Below, one piece after another: positions 15,594 through 24,926 of a DNA stretch of 29,622 bases. The DNA comes from Candidatus [Bacteroides] periocalifornicus (GTDB taxonomy: Bacteria; Bacteroidota; Bacteroidia; Bacteroidales; CAJPTX01). The stretch is taken from contig LIIK01000033.1 in NCBI GenBank assembly GCA_001421095.1, positions 1 through 29,622 on the forward strand, given 5' to 3'. The notes under the pieces were generated by a model. The model ran no database searches and was not told the origin of the DNA. It saw only the letters and a list, made by a program, of their open reading frames with translations. Made by a program: the position numbers and the translations under genes. How positions within the stretch are numbered: position 1 is the first letter of the stretch; each line of letters starts with the position of its first letter.

Positions 15594-18500
15594 ATGATGG
15601 CAGTGCGCGAAGAGGGGGTTTTATCGTCTCTGTTAAAGGATTTTGCGAAGCTCCCCGAAATCAAAAGACTGAGTGAGCATAGAACACCAGGCCGTGCGCT
15701 ACAGGTAAAGGGGCTGAAGGGATCTGCCTATTCGCTAGCAGTAGCGTCTCTACAGATCTCTCGGCGCAATGCGGGAACCACGGTAGTATTGATGCCAAGC
15801 CAGGAGGATGCGAGTTACCTATTTTCAGATCTTCAGCTCTTTTTCCCTGAGCATCAACTTTACTATTTGCCGTGTACCCTTCGGGATAGTCGGCAGGCTT
15901 TGCTAGAGCCCGTAATTCAGCGCAATGAGCTAGTGGCTTGTCAATCGGACATTGCTAGTGGTACCAGTGCGACCATAGTGGTAACCTACCTGCAAGCAGT
16001 AGCCGAACGATTTACCAATGCGTCTGTTTTTGAGGAGCATGCCTTTTCGCTTCGCACTGGCGCTGCCATGAACCCTCGGGTTTTATGCGAGCGGCTGGTA
16101 GAGGAGGGGTTTGAGCAGGTCGATTTTGTGTATGAGCCTGGACAGTTTGCGCGGCGAGGCTCAATAGTTGATCTATTCTCCCTGTCTGATACGCTGCCGT
16201 ACCGAATAGATTTTCTGGGGAATACGATTGACTCGATTCGGCAATTTGAGGTCGATTCGCAGCAGTCTGTGCGGAAAGTAGAGACGATCTCGGTTATACC
16301 GCCAACGGGGGGAGAAGGGGCTTTGCACGAAACCTCTCTGCTCGAGATTCTTCCAGCTGAGACGTTGGTGTGGGGTGAAGAAATTCCTGAGCAACTGGTA
16401 GGTTATGAGAATTTTTACCAGAAGCTAGAGCTAAGACAGCGCCCGCATTTCATCGCTCCATTGGAGTTGAAGGTGTTTTTCCAGAGATATCCCCTAGTGG
16501 AAGGCGGGCTTCAATTACTTGGAAGCTTCGGCGGTCTGCTAGATTTCCATACGGTGGCTCAGCCTCCCTTTCAGAAGAATTTCTCTGCAGTAGCTCAGCG
16601 TATAGAGACTGATTGGGGACGGGGGATAAAGACGTACATAAGCGCAGAGCAACCAAGCCAGCTTGCCCGTCTGCAGGCCATTTTCGACGAGCTTGGTGTG
16701 CCCAGAGAGCACTACACGTTGGTTCAAGCGTCCCTGTGGGGTGGTTTTTCTTCGCAACTCCTGGAGCTGAACCTCTTTACCGATCACCAGATCTTCGATC
16801 GCTACCATAAGTATACCCTACGCAAGCAATTGCCCAAGCGAGATGCCTTCAGCGTCAAAGAGATGCAGGCATTAAAGCCTGGTGATTATGTGGTTCATGC
16901 CGATCATGGTGTTGGTGTTTTTGAGGGGTTGATTCGTACAGAAGAGAATGGGGTGGCCCAAGAGTACGTTCGTCTTTCCTACCAAGATAAAGATACGATC
17001 CTCGTCAGTATTCATAACCTCCATCGCCTCTCAAAGTATCGGGGTAAGGAGGGAGAAGCCCCGGTGATCAGTAAACTGGGGTCTGCGGCTTGGAGTAGGA
17101 TGAAGGCGAAGGCCAAGGGCAAAGTAAAGGATATTGCCCGAGATTTGATCCACCTTTATGCGCGACGAAGAGAGGAAAAAGGATTTGCCTATGGGGCTGA
17201 CACCTATCTACAAGAGACGCTAGAAGCTTCTTTCATCTACCAAGATACGCCAGATCAACTGGAGGCCACGCGAGCGGTAAAGGCAGATATGGAGCGTCCC
17301 ATACCGATGGACAGGTTGGTATGTGGCGATGTTGGTTTCGGCAAAACCGAAATTGCCATTCGAGCAGCTTTTAAGGCGGTATCTGACAGTAAGCAGGTTG
17401 CAGTGCTTGTGCCCACTACGGTGCTTGCGCTACAGCACTATAAAACGTTTAGCTCTAGGTTGGCTGAATTTCCCTGCAAAGTAGAGTTGCTGTCTCGTAT
17501 GCGTACTGCTAAAGAGCAGGCCCAGGTGCTAGATGGTTTGTCCAATGGAACGGTGGACATAGTAATTGGCACTCATGCCATTTTACGCAAGGGTCTGAAT
17601 TTTAAAGATCTCGGTCTGCTCATAGTGGACGAAGAGCAAAAATTCGGTGTTGCGGCCAAGGAAAAATTAAAAGCACTTAGGGGAAATGTGGATACCCTTA
17701 CGCTCACGGCTACCCCCATCCCTCGTACGTTACAGTTCTCCCTTATGGGGGCGCGGGATCTTTCGATTATTAGCACTCCTCCTCCTAATCGATTTCCTAT
17801 TCAAACCACGGTTACCACTTTTGACCCGGTTACCATAGCAGAGGCCATTCGGCATGAGGTCACACGGGGAGGGCAGGTTTTCTTTGTTCATAACCAGATT
17901 TCAAGCCTTGCCAACATCTACAACACGCTCCACGAACTGCTGCCAGATATTAGGATTGTGACAGCGCATGGGAAGATGAAACCAGCCGATCTAGAGGCTA
18001 TAATGCTGGATTTCATGGCGGGCGATTACGATGTGCTGCTTTCTACCTCTATAGTGGAGGCGGGGCTTGATATACCCAATGCGAATACCATTATCATCAA
18101 TAATGGCCATCGGTTTGGATTAAGCGATCTTCATCAGCTGAGAGGAAGGGTAGGGCGGGCGAATAAGAAAGCCTACTGCTACATTCTTGTTCCAGATTCT
18201 GAGGCTTTAACCCCCGAGGCTCGTCGTCGGCTTAGAGCTATAGAGGAGTTTGCGGATCTGGGCAGTGGGATCAATATTGCCATGCAGGATTTAGATATCC
18301 GTGGTGCTGGCAATCTACTAGGTGCTGAACAGAGTGGATTTATCGTGGATCTGGGCTTTGAAACCTATCATCGCATACTTGATGAGGCTCTCTACGAGCT
18401 TAAAACCACAGAATTCAGAGAGCTGTTCCAAGATGCTAAGGAAGATCTCGCCAAGACTTGCGAGTGTATAGTGGAAACCGATCTGGACATTTCGCTTCCA

Positions 18501-18908
18501 GAAGCATATGTGGCAAGTCCAGAAGAACGGATACGTCTTTATCGAGAGATCGATACTTTGCGAACTACAGAGGAACTTGAAAAATTTTCTGCTACCCTGC
18601 AAGACCGCTTTGGGCCTCTCCCTAAACAGGCTAAAGCTTTGGTACAGATACCACCTCTCAAGTGGAAAGCTGCCTCGATGGGAGTAGAAAAGATCCAACT
18701 TAGACGAGGCACTCTCACCATCAGTTTTTCGGAGTCGCTTGGCGCAGAATTCATCAGCTCTGCACAGTTTTCCCGCATGTTGGATACCATCCAGCAGAAT
18801 CCCAAGAGATTCCGTATCAGGCAGCAGAACGAGGCTTTGCGAATCGACGGCTTGCATGTAGGTGGAGTAGACGATGCCATGCAACTCCTCTCCCTCTTAG
18901 CCGGCTAA
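15594..18908 (+). CDS. mfd: Transcription-repair coupling factor
   Basis: Mfd removes RNA polymerase stalled at DNA damage and recruits UvrA for nucleotide excision repair. The 1104-residue protein has an N-terminal UvrB-like region. A CarD-like RNA polymerase-interaction domain follows (near 425-490, LKPGDYVVHADHGVGVFEG). The RecG-like translocase has Walker A GDVGFGKTE (about 577-585), DEEQ (near 678), TATPIPRTL and the QLRGRVGR motif. The TRCF C-terminal domain contains PEAYV...RIRLYREI. It is slightly shorter than E. coli Mfd (1148), within family range. The start is one of two consecutive ATGs at 15594 and 15597. The stop is 9 bp before coaX, so the two are likely co-transcribed. Confidence 0.97.
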   Translation: MMAVREEGVLSSLLKDFAKLPEIKRLSEHRTPGRALQVKGLKGSAYSLAVASLQISRRNAGTTVVLMPSQEDASYLFSDLQLFFPEHQLYYLPCTLRDSRQALLEPVIQRNELVACQSDIASGTSATIVVTYLQAVAERFTNASVFEEHAFSLRTGAAMNPRVLCERLVEEGFEQVDFVYEPGQFARRGSIVDLFSLSDTLPYRIDFLGNTIDSIRQFEVDSQQSVRKVETISVIPPTGGEGALHETSLLEILPAETLVWGEEIPEQLVGYENFYQKLELRQRPHFIAPLELKVFFQRYPLVEGGLQLLGSFGGLLDFHTVAQPPFQKNFSAVAQRIETDWGRGIKTYISAEQPSQLARLQAIFDELGVPREHYTLVQASLWGGFSSQLLELNLFTDHQIFDRYHKYTLRKQLPKRDAFSVKEMQALKPGDYVVHADHGVGVFEGLIRTEENGVAQEYVRLSYQDKDTILVSIHNLHRLSKYRGKEGEAPVISKLGSAAWSRMKAKAKGKVKDIARDLIHLYARRREEKGFAYGADTYLQETLEASFIYQDTPDQLEATRAVKADMERPIPMDRLVCGDVGFGKTEIAIRAAFKAVSDSKQVAVLVPTTVLALQHYKTFSSRLAEFPCKVELLSRMRTAKEQAQVLDGLSNGTVDIVIGTHAILRKGLNFKDLGLLIVDEEQKFGVAAKEKLKALRGNVDTLTLTATPIPRTLQFSLMGARDLSIISTPPPNRFPIQTTVTTFDPVTIAEAIRHEVTRGGQVFFVHNQISSLANIYNTLHELLPDIRIVTAHGKMKPADLEAIMLDFMAGDYDVLLSTSIVEAGLDIPNANTIIINNGHRFGLSDLHQLRGRVGRANKKAYCYILVPDSEALTPEARRRLRAIEEFADLGSGINIAMQDLDIRGAGNLLGAEQSGFIVDLGFETYHRILDEALYELKTTEFRELFQDAKEDLAKTCECIVETDLDISLPEAYVASPEERIRLYREIDTLRTTEELEKFSATLQDRFGPLPKQAKALVQIPPLKWKAASMGVEKIQLRRGTLTISFSESLGAEFISSAQFSRMLDTIQQNPKRFRIRQQNEALRIDGLHVGGVDDAMQLLSLLAG

Positions 18909-18917
18909 TCATCCATC

Positions 18918-19667
18918 ATGACGGTGTGCAAAGAAGACTTGCTGACGAATTTGGTGTTAGATCTGGGGAATACGTTCATAAAACTAGCGGTATTCCGTGC
19001 AGACAGTCTGCTTGTAGCCCATCGTGTTCGGACAGTGGAGGAGAGCTATCTGACATCTCTTATCCAGCGTTATAGCGTGCGAAGAGCCATTGTCTCTAAT
19101 GTGACAGACTCGAACCATCCTATTCTCCATATGCTCCCTAGTGGGCTGCCTTGCCATAGGCTGACCGCCGATTCGTTTTTACCGTTTACTGTCGCATACA
19201 GCACACCAGCTACTTTAGGAGCAGATCGATTGGCTGCAATTGCCGGTGCTATGCAGGAGTTTCCAGGCCGTCCACTCCTAGTTATTGATGCAGGTACTGC
19301 TATAACGTATGATGTGCTAGCACCCGCCGAACGATATCTAGGAGGGGCGATATCCCCCGGTATAGCCCTCCGATACAGTAGCTTGCATGGCTATACTGCG
19401 CACTTGCCATTACTCGATTGGCGAGGTTTCCCCCCTAAAATAGGCGATTCTACAGTTGGTTCTATGCAGGCGGGAGTGCTCGGGGGAATTTTAGCAGAGG
19501 TAGAATCTTATGCAACTGCTATCCAGCTAGAATTCAGCAACCTCGTGATTATTCTTACAGGTGGAGACGCTTTTTATTTGCATAGATTTATAAAAAGTTG
19601 CAACTTTGCAAGGCCAAACTTAGTGCTGTACGGCCTAAACTATCTCTTGAATCTGCAATGCGAATAG
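18918..19667 (+). CDS. coaX: Type III pantothenate kinase
   Basis: CoaX phosphorylates pantothenate, the first step of coenzyme A synthesis, and unlike CoaA is not inhibited by CoA. The 249-residue protein has the ASKHA-fold motifs DLGNT near residue 15, STPATLGADR (pantothenate-binding), IDAGTAITYD, GGAISPG, and TGGD near the C-terminus. The start at 18918 gives about 14 residues before DLGNT, a few more than usual. It follows mfd by 9 bp and its last 10 bases overlap the start of the outer membrane protein gene, so translation is probably coupled. Confidence 0.94.
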   Translation: MTVCKEDLLTNLVLDLGNTFIKLAVFRADSLLVAHRVRTVEESYLTSLIQRYSVRRAIVSNVTDSNHPILHMLPSGLPCHRLTADSFLPFTVAYSTPATLGADRLAAIAGAMQEFPGRPLLVIDAGTAITYDVLAPAERYLGGAISPGIALRYSSLHGYTAHLPLLDWRGFPPKIGDSTVGSMQAGVLGGILAEVESYATAIQLEFSNLVIILTGGDAFYLHRFIKSCNFARPNLVLYGLNYLLNLQCE

Positions 19668-20941
19668 CCCTATATAGGTTACTCTCTTTCACAGTTTTCC
19701 TTGCGCTACCTAGCGTGCTGTTAGCCCAAGTCCTCAACACCGAGTCGCCGTATTCGGCCTTCGGATTGGGCGATTTTGTGGCGGGTTACTACTCCAGATC
19801 CGCAGGGATGGGAGGTGTTGCGCAAGGGATGCGCGATGGGCGTTCGGTGAATCCATCAAATCCAGCTTCGTTCACCACTCCTGACAGCTTTACATTTGTG
19901 CTCGATTTGGCCATGCGGGTGGATGCACGCAATTATACTTCGGCCAGCGCCTCTAAGCCCGATGCTTCAGCGAGTGTACACCATATAGCTATCCAGTTCC
20001 CCGTGACACGTTGGGGGGGAGGGGCTTTGGGGGTGCAGCCCTATACGCAAACAGGTTATGATTTTACACGCTACGAGACAGACCAGCGTCTCATTAGCGA
20101 TATTGGGCGTATTCGTTACCACCACCGTGGTAGTGGAGGTATAAACGATGCGTTTATAGGGCTGGCAGGCAAGCCTCTATCTTTTTTTTCGCTCGGGGTC
20201 AATGCGCATTTCCTCTTCGGCTCTATTAACCATCAGCAGGATGGGTATATTCCAACGAATCGCTACTATGCGGATTTTACATATACAAACAGAAGTGTAG
20301 TGCGTGGAATGCGCATGTCTGCTGGAGCCCAATTCCATTTTGCGTTTGCCTCAGAGCAGGCCCGGCAGCTGAATGTTGGCTTTACCTATGATTTCTACCC
20401 CGTCTTCTCTGTCGACAATCGTTTGGAGCTCAAGCAGGTGTACCTGAATCAGGAGTTGTCGGTAGCCCGAAATTACCAGAGGGTGCATCGTTCGTTGCGT
20501 CTACCACCTCGCTATAGTGGAGGGGTCGCTTATCAGGATGCTCAATGGCTAGTAGGTGGTGATTTTGCATACCAGGATTGGACGGGCTTTAGTCTCTATG
20601 GTGCAGATGAGCATATGGGCAAGAGTTTTGATGCCAGTATAGGCGTGCAGTGGCAGCCCAACGGAACGGATTTGCGGAGCTATGCCAAGCGAATTCAGTA
20701 CCGCCTCGGTGCTTACTATTCACGAACGCCCGTGGTGCTGGCCTCTGAAAAGATTAACGATATGGGGATTACGGTTGGTTTTGGACTCCCTTACCGTCGT
20801 TCTTATTCCCTTGCCAACCTGGCATTAGCTGTAGGTGTGCGTGGAACAAAAGCCAAGGCACTTGTACGAGAGACTTACATACGTCTAACCCTTGGCGTTT
20901 CACTCAACGATTTTTGGTTTGTAAAGCGACAGTATGATTAG
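19658..20941 (+). CDS. Outer membrane beta-barrel protein
   Basis: A 427-residue exported protein. It begins with a signal peptide (MRIALYRLLSFTVFLALP ... LLAQ, about 1-24). The mature part is rich in alternating hydrophobic/aromatic strands ending in Phe or Tyr, as in porins. Motifs such as SPYSAFGLGDFV, MGGVAQGMRDG and NPSNPASF match a Bacteroidota family distantly like FadL/OmpP1 barrel proteins, found next to coaX in Bacteroides relatives. The transported substrate is unknown. The ATG at 19658 is chosen because it starts the signal peptide; an upstream in-frame start at 19598 would add a segment overlapping coaX. It overlaps coaX by 10 bp. Confidence 0.8.
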   Translation: MRIALYRLLSFTVFLALPSVLLAQVLNTESPYSAFGLGDFVAGYYSRSAGMGGVAQGMRDGRSVNPSNPASFTTPDSFTFVLDLAMRVDARNYTSASASKPDASASVHHIAIQFPVTRWGGGALGVQPYTQTGYDFTRYETDQRLISDIGRIRYHHRGSGGINDAFIGLAGKPLSFFSLGVNAHFLFGSINHQQDGYIPTNRYYADFTYTNRSVVRGMRMSAGAQFHFAFASEQARQLNVGFTYDFYPVFSVDNRLELKQVYLNQELSVARNYQRVHRSLRLPPRYSGGVAYQDAQWLVGGDFAYQDWTGFSLYGADEHMGKSFDASIGVQWQPNGTDLRSYAKRIQYRLGAYYSRTPVVLASEKINDMGITVGFGLPYRRSYSLANLALAVGVRGTKAKALVRETYIRLTLGVSLNDFWFVKRQYD

Positions 20942-21079
20942 GTAGCTCCTGGCTTGCTGGATGCTGGGGGATAACTTAACCTGCGCCGTGCAATGTGTAG
21001 CCGCTAATTGCGTTTTACTGATAAACGACCTGAATTTTCCCATTCGCATTAGTATCACTCTTTCTCCAACACTGCATAC

Positions 21080-22477
21080 ATGAAGAGTCAACGTTCGTTA
21101 TTCATGCTTGTGGCACTTGTAGCAGCCACAGCTTTTTCGGTGTCGGCACAGCCGCGCAATCCTCTCCTTGAAAACCCGAAGTATGGTCCAGATGCCAAAA
21201 CAAGAGAGGAATGTCTTAAGCATACATCCTACTATACTGGATTTTACAGGAATAACAATTTCAAGGATGCAGAGCAGAGCTGGGGCATAGTCTACACCAT
21301 ATGCCCTCGGAGTTCTGAGAATGTCTTTATCCGAGGGATAAGGATGCTTAAGCTTGTTATTGGAGAAGAGAAGAATCTCCATCAGAAGAAGATCCTTGTA
21401 GACAGCCTCATGAGGATTTATGATAAGAAGAGTCAATACTATGGGAAGGAGGGGCAAAACTTAGCGCTCAAGGGTATTGATCTCTTTACGGTTGCGCCAG
21501 AGCGTGAGGAAGAAATCGCAGATATTCTGGGTAAATCGCTCGAACTGGAAGGCGACAATACTGATCCTCAGGCGATGTTGGTCTACATGCAGGTCACCAA
21601 GAATCTCTATGCGTCGTCAAAGCGCACAGCCGATGATGTGGTGAATCTCTACGCCAGGCTTTCTGGAATCTTTGCCAAGCAGATAGCTGCGCTGCCATCT
21701 GCTGACCAGATATCAGCCATGTCACCCCAGAAGCAGGAAGAGGCAAGGGAGGAGGCACAGAAGCTGAACCAAATGTCTGAGTCTCTCGATATTCTTTTCA
21801 CAACAGCTGGTGTGGCCAACTGCGATAATCTGATAACCATTTACCAGGCAAAGTTCGAGAAAGAGCCAAACAATCTGGAGTTAGCTCGTAGCATTCATTC
21901 ACAGCTATCGGCTCTTCGTTGTACCGATGCCGATCTGTATCTCTCGGTGAGCAAGCTGCTGTTCCAAGCGCAACCCACCTCGTCTATCGGGGTTGATATA
22001 GCCCGTATCCTCCAGGCGAAGAACAACAATGCTGGTGCAGCAGACTATTTCAGGAGAGCGGTTGCAGCAGAGACCGATTCGCTGCGCAAGGCGAATATAC
22101 TGTTGGAATTTGCCCAATTCGTAGGCACGCGTCAGGGTGAACTTCCAAAGGCCCGCACACTTGCCTATGAAGCTCTTTCTTTGAACCCCAACCTCGGGTA
22201 TGCCTACCTGCTCATAGGCTCGCTCTACGCGCAGACTAAGGCTTGCGGGGCTTCTAAAATGGACAACGTTTCTGTTTACTGGGCCGCAGTAGATAAGTTC
22301 AGCCGTGCTATGGCTGTTCAACCGGATATATCCAGTGAATGCCAAAAGCAGATTAACTACTACTCGCAGTTTTTCCCATCAACAGAAGAGATCTTTTTTC
22401 AGGATCTAGAGGTCGGAAAACCCTATACCGTACCGTGCTGGATTAATGAAAAAACAACTATTCGTGCGAAGCAGTAG
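21080..22477 (+). CDS. Exported TPR-like protein
   Basis: A 465-residue protein with a signal peptide (about 1-23, ending SVSAQ), so it is probably periplasmic. The rest is mostly alpha-helical. Several stretches look like degenerate tetratricopeptide repeats, for example around SLNPNLGYAYLLIGSLYAQTKACG and the KEPNNLELARSIHSQL segment. It resembles the tetratricopeptide proteins that lie between the coaX-linked barrel and lptC in many Bacteroidales. A link to outer membrane assembly is inferred from that setting only. A strong terminator follows 87 bp after the stop, so lptC is probably transcribed separately. The 138-bp gap upstream has no clear promoter. Confidence 0.82.
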   Translation: MKSQRSLFMLVALVAATAFSVSAQPRNPLLENPKYGPDAKTREECLKHTSYYTGFYRNNNFKDAEQSWGIVYTICPRSSENVFIRGIRMLKLVIGEEKNLHQKKILVDSLMRIYDKKSQYYGKEGQNLALKGIDLFTVAPEREEEIADILGKSLELEGDNTDPQAMLVYMQVTKNLYASSKRTADDVVNLYARLSGIFAKQIAALPSADQISAMSPQKQEEAREEAQKLNQMSESLDILFTTAGVANCDNLITIYQAKFEKEPNNLELARSIHSQLSALRCTDADLYLSVSKLLFQAQPTSSIGVDIARILQAKNNNAGAADYFRRAVAAETDSLRKANILLEFAQFVGTRQGELPKARTLAYEALSLNPNLGYAYLLIGSLYAQTKACGASKMDNVSVYWAAVDKFSRAMAVQPDISSECQKQINYYSQFFPSTEEIFFQDLEVGKPYTVPCWINEKTTIRAKQ

Positions 22478-22563
22478 TTTATGTTCCTAGCATTGTGCTT
22501 GTGATCGTACTACGAATTCGCATTCCAGATTGCTGGGGATTTCCTGATGTACATTAAACCATC

Positions 22564-22619
22564 AAGGGCGGATGCTCCACTGCTGCACAGCGGTTGTGGG
22601 GTGTCCGCCCTTTTATTTT
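22564..22619 (+). terminator. Intrinsic terminator after the TPR protein gene
   Basis: Stem AAGGGCGGA (22564-22572) pairs with TCCGCCCTT (22604-22612). A long loop contains a smaller inner hairpin (CCAC ... GTGG). TTTTATTTTA follows the stem directly. It should end transcription of the coaX-to-TPR cluster. Confidence 0.85.
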
Positions 22620-22757
22620 AGTGTGGTAATCGAGCGATGGGCGTACATCATAGTGAATAGAAGTGCGGTAGGTTTTTGATTATGAAGAGCGTTCGAGTAG
22701 AATCGGAACATATTTTTCAACAGCTCTGAAAGCTATTGAGGAGTGATTGCAAAATAT

Positions 22758-22820
22758 GACCTCTGCAAACTCACATAAACGATGCAGCACAAAGCGTTGC
22801 TACGGTCTCCGATAAATTGA
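22758..22820. repeat. Diverged repeat remnant upstream of lptC
   Basis: GACCTCTGCAAACTC, ACGATGCAGCAC and GCTACGGTCTCCGATAAATTGA match, in the same order, the left part of the element at 24531-24674. It appears to be a half copy of the same repeat family, within the 427-bp gap 22478-22904. Apart from this remnant and the terminator before it, I see nothing in that gap. Confidence 0.6.
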
Positions 22821-22904
22821 ACCGCCTACCACAAAAAATTTAGTAGAGCCTTCATTTTAATACAACCAGCCTAGCGGTTTTGAGCATTAGCCGAGTCTTG
22901 ATCC

Positions 22905-23489
22905 ATGAAGTGTTATTTTTTCACTGTGCGTAGCCATTCGGTTTTTTATCATTTGATTGCAGCTCTGCTGTTAGGGCTTGCGTTTTCTGGTTGTTCTAAT
23001 TCGCCCGAAGCCATTGATGATTATGTAGAGCTGACCGCCGCCCCTGTCATGGAGGCCGATTCCATGCATTGGTATAACACCGAAGAGGGGCGTCTTACTT
23101 CTCACATCTATGCACCCCGTATGCGCACCTACGATCGAGATCGTGTCCAGTACGATGAATTTCCCTGGGGGATCGATGTGCAGGTTTACAATGATTCTGG
23201 ACGGGTTGTTTCTGTAATCCACGCCCTTTACGCCTTGTTTCAGCGAGATGAGAAGATATGGGAGGTGCGATACAACGTGGTAGCTGTAAATGAGAAAGGA
23301 GATACAATCCGCACAGAGCAGCTCTTTTGGGATCAGAACCAGAAGCGGATTTACACACCAGCTTCAGTTCGTGTACGCACCCCCGATGCTACACTTTTGG
23401 GCGTAGGCTTTGAGAGCGATGAACGATTTGACGAGTGGGTATTTCGCCGTCCTACAGGGGTGATCTCCATTTGGCAGAAAGAGGAATAG
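22905..23489 (+). CDS. lptC: LPS export ABC transporter periplasmic protein LptC
   Basis: LptC passes lipopolysaccharide from the LptBFG inner membrane complex to the periplasmic bridge. The 194-residue protein begins with a lipoprotein signal, lipobox FSGC, Cys30 as the lipidated residue. The mature part shows the beta-jellyroll pattern of LptC/YrbK: GDTIRTEQLFWDQNQKRIYT and then a DATLLGVGFESDERFDEW segment. E. coli LptC has an N-terminal membrane helix instead; lipoprotein forms occur in Bacteroidota. It follows the barrel/TPR genes as in other Bacteroidales, but after a terminator and a repeat remnant. The genes I would expect next (a CNNM-type protein and a SurA-type isomerase) are absent. 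Confidence 0.9.
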   Translation: MKCYFFTVRSHSVFYHLIAALLLGLAFSGCSNSPEAIDDYVELTAAPVMEADSMHWYNTEEGRLTSHIYAPRMRTYDRDRVQYDEFPWGIDVQVYNDSGRVVSVIHALYALFQRDEKIWEVRYNVVAVNEKGDTIRTEQLFWDQNQKRIYTPASVRVRTPDATLLGVGFESDERFDEWVFRRPTGVISIWQKEE

Positions 23490-23639
23490 TTGGAGCTAGA
23501 TATCTGAAAAAGCAGGAGTTGTTGCATAGGTTCATCTATTGGCAAAAGGAGTTGGAAAACAGCGTTAAGGAATCATAAACCGTTCAACTTTAGAGGTGCA
23601 GTCCAGAAGTCGCCCCTCGCGTATGCTACTCCCAAAACC

Positions 23640-23785
23640 GCTGCGAAACCCGATTGAACGGGACGGTACGCAGCTTTTCCGCAGTCTTCGATAAATGTAA
23701 GTGATTGATAAAAATCTTCTAGTTGCAAGAGAAAGGTGGGATTCCTCTACAGAAGGCTCGCTTTGGGTCTTTTGCAGAGGTCTCC
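23640..23785. repeat. Diverged repeat remnant upstream of nth
   Basis: The segment holds GTCTTCGATAAAT (near 23684) and, at its right end, GTCTTTTGCAGAGGTCTCC. Both are shared with the element at 24531-24674. It covers much of the 355-bp gap 23490-23844, in which I see no gene. It also runs into the upstream, probably untranslated, extension of the nth reading frame. Confidence 0.55.
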
Positions 23786-23844
23786 TTTTAGGTTCTGAAG
23801 GCTACAGCGTCTCTACTTGGAAATCGTTCATTTATCCCGTTTAT

Positions 23845-24507
23845 ATGCCCATGCCTCAATACGCTAAGGTGCTTTTGGATGAGCGTTACCGTAAGGTGAT
23901 CGACTACTTTCAGGAAGCCATGCCTGCCCCAGAGCCAGAGTTGCGGTACCGCGATCCGTACAGTCTCTTGGTGGCAGTTATTCTCTCAGCCCAGTGTACC
24001 GATGTGCGGGTGAATGCTATCACGCCAGCACTCCTTCACGCTTATCCTACGCCAGCTGCCTTAGCTGCGGCCACGCCTAGCCAGGTATTTCCGTACATCA
24101 GCTCCTGTTCCTACCCGAACGCCAAAGCAGACCATTTGGTAGGCATGGCCAAGGGATTAGTTGAACGGTTTAACGGGAATGTTCCGACTACCGAGGCCGA
24201 ACTCATCACCCTGCCCGGGGTAGGGAGGAAAACGGCGAACGTGGTGCGTGCGGTTGCGTTTGGGCAAGCAGCCTTTGCCGTTGATACCCATGTGCATCGG
24301 GTCGCGCGCAGATTAGGATTGACCCAAGGGGCTAAGACCCCTGATGCCACCGAGCAGCAGCTTACGACCCATATCCCAAAAGAGCTCTGGAGAAAGGCGC
24401 ACCATTGGTTCATTCTCCATGGGCGTTATGTGTGCCAAGCTCGTAGGCCTAAGTGCAGTGAGTGCGGGCTAGCCGATTTCTGCCCCCGTATTGGAGTAGA
24501 ATCATAG
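23845..24507 (+). CDS. nth: Endonuclease III
   Basis: Nth is a base-excision-repair glycosylase/AP lyase that removes oxidised pyrimidines. The 220-residue protein has the helix-hairpin-helix LPGVGRKTANVV with catalytic Lys129, and the catalytic Asp147 in VDTHVHRVARRL. The C-terminal iron-sulphur loop has Cys197, 204, 207 and 213 (C-X6-C-X2-C-X5-C), as required for a [4Fe-4S] cluster. I chose the ATG at 23845 (23851 is equally possible) because the family starts a few residues before this point. The frame stays open to 23701, but that part is translated repeat DNA. Confidence 0.95.
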   Translation: MPMPQYAKVLLDERYRKVIDYFQEAMPAPEPELRYRDPYSLLVAVILSAQCTDVRVNAITPALLHAYPTPAALAAATPSQVFPYISSCSYPNAKADHLVGMAKGLVERFNGNVPTTEAELITLPGVGRKTANVVRAVAFGQAAFAVDTHVHRVARRLGLTQGAKTPDATEQQLTTHIPKELWRKAHHWFILHGRYVCQARRPKCSECGLADFCPRIGVES

Positions 24508-24926
24508 CCAGGTGCAGTTTTTCCCGCGAAAAGACCTCTGCCAAAACTCGCAAAACGACGCATCGCACCGCTACGGTCTTCGATAAATTGAATCGTTTGA
24601 TTCAAAACCATTTACCCGCAGGAAGAGGTCGCCAATAAAAGGTTGAACCTGTACGGGACTTTTGCAGAGGTCTCTTGAAACGTAGGAAAGCCCTGCCACT
24701 GTACACTGCTATCTATCCAGCAAAGTGGCGATGATGAGATTCCCCTTTAGAAGCAGGTGCTTAAAATCTCATTGAACGACGATTCTCCCGATTGGCTGTC
24801 TTTGTAGTGCGGGGTCGCTCAGTGGGGGAAAGCCACGTGGGGGGTGTTCACCCGATTCTGCAACGAATCCTCTCCCACGGTTTGGCTCAGAAGATTTACA
24901 CCCATTGCTACCTGCGATTCCGAATC
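24508..24926. other. Intergenic region between convergent nth and pfkA
   Basis: These 419 bp hold a repeat element (24531-24674). The remaining roughly 250 bp contain no gene that I can support. No convincing bidirectional terminator was found, although nth and pfkA converge here. A short palindrome GATTCCGAATC sits at 24916-24926, directly after the pfkA stop. Confidence 0.7.
24531..24674. mobile_element. MITE-like element, diverged variant
   Basis: Inverted ends AAGACCTCTGCCAAAACTC and, on the opposite strand, GAGACCTCTGCAAAAGT bound a 144-bp unit. Inside are ACGACGCATCGCACCGCTACGG (a decayed form of the terminal palindrome), TCGATAAATTGAATCG and ATAAAAGGTTGAACC. The AAAAGGTTGA and TTTTGC(C/A)G(C/A)GG motifs tie it to the elements at 289-492 and 29252-29367. 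It is non-coding and lies just after nth. Confidence 0.6.
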
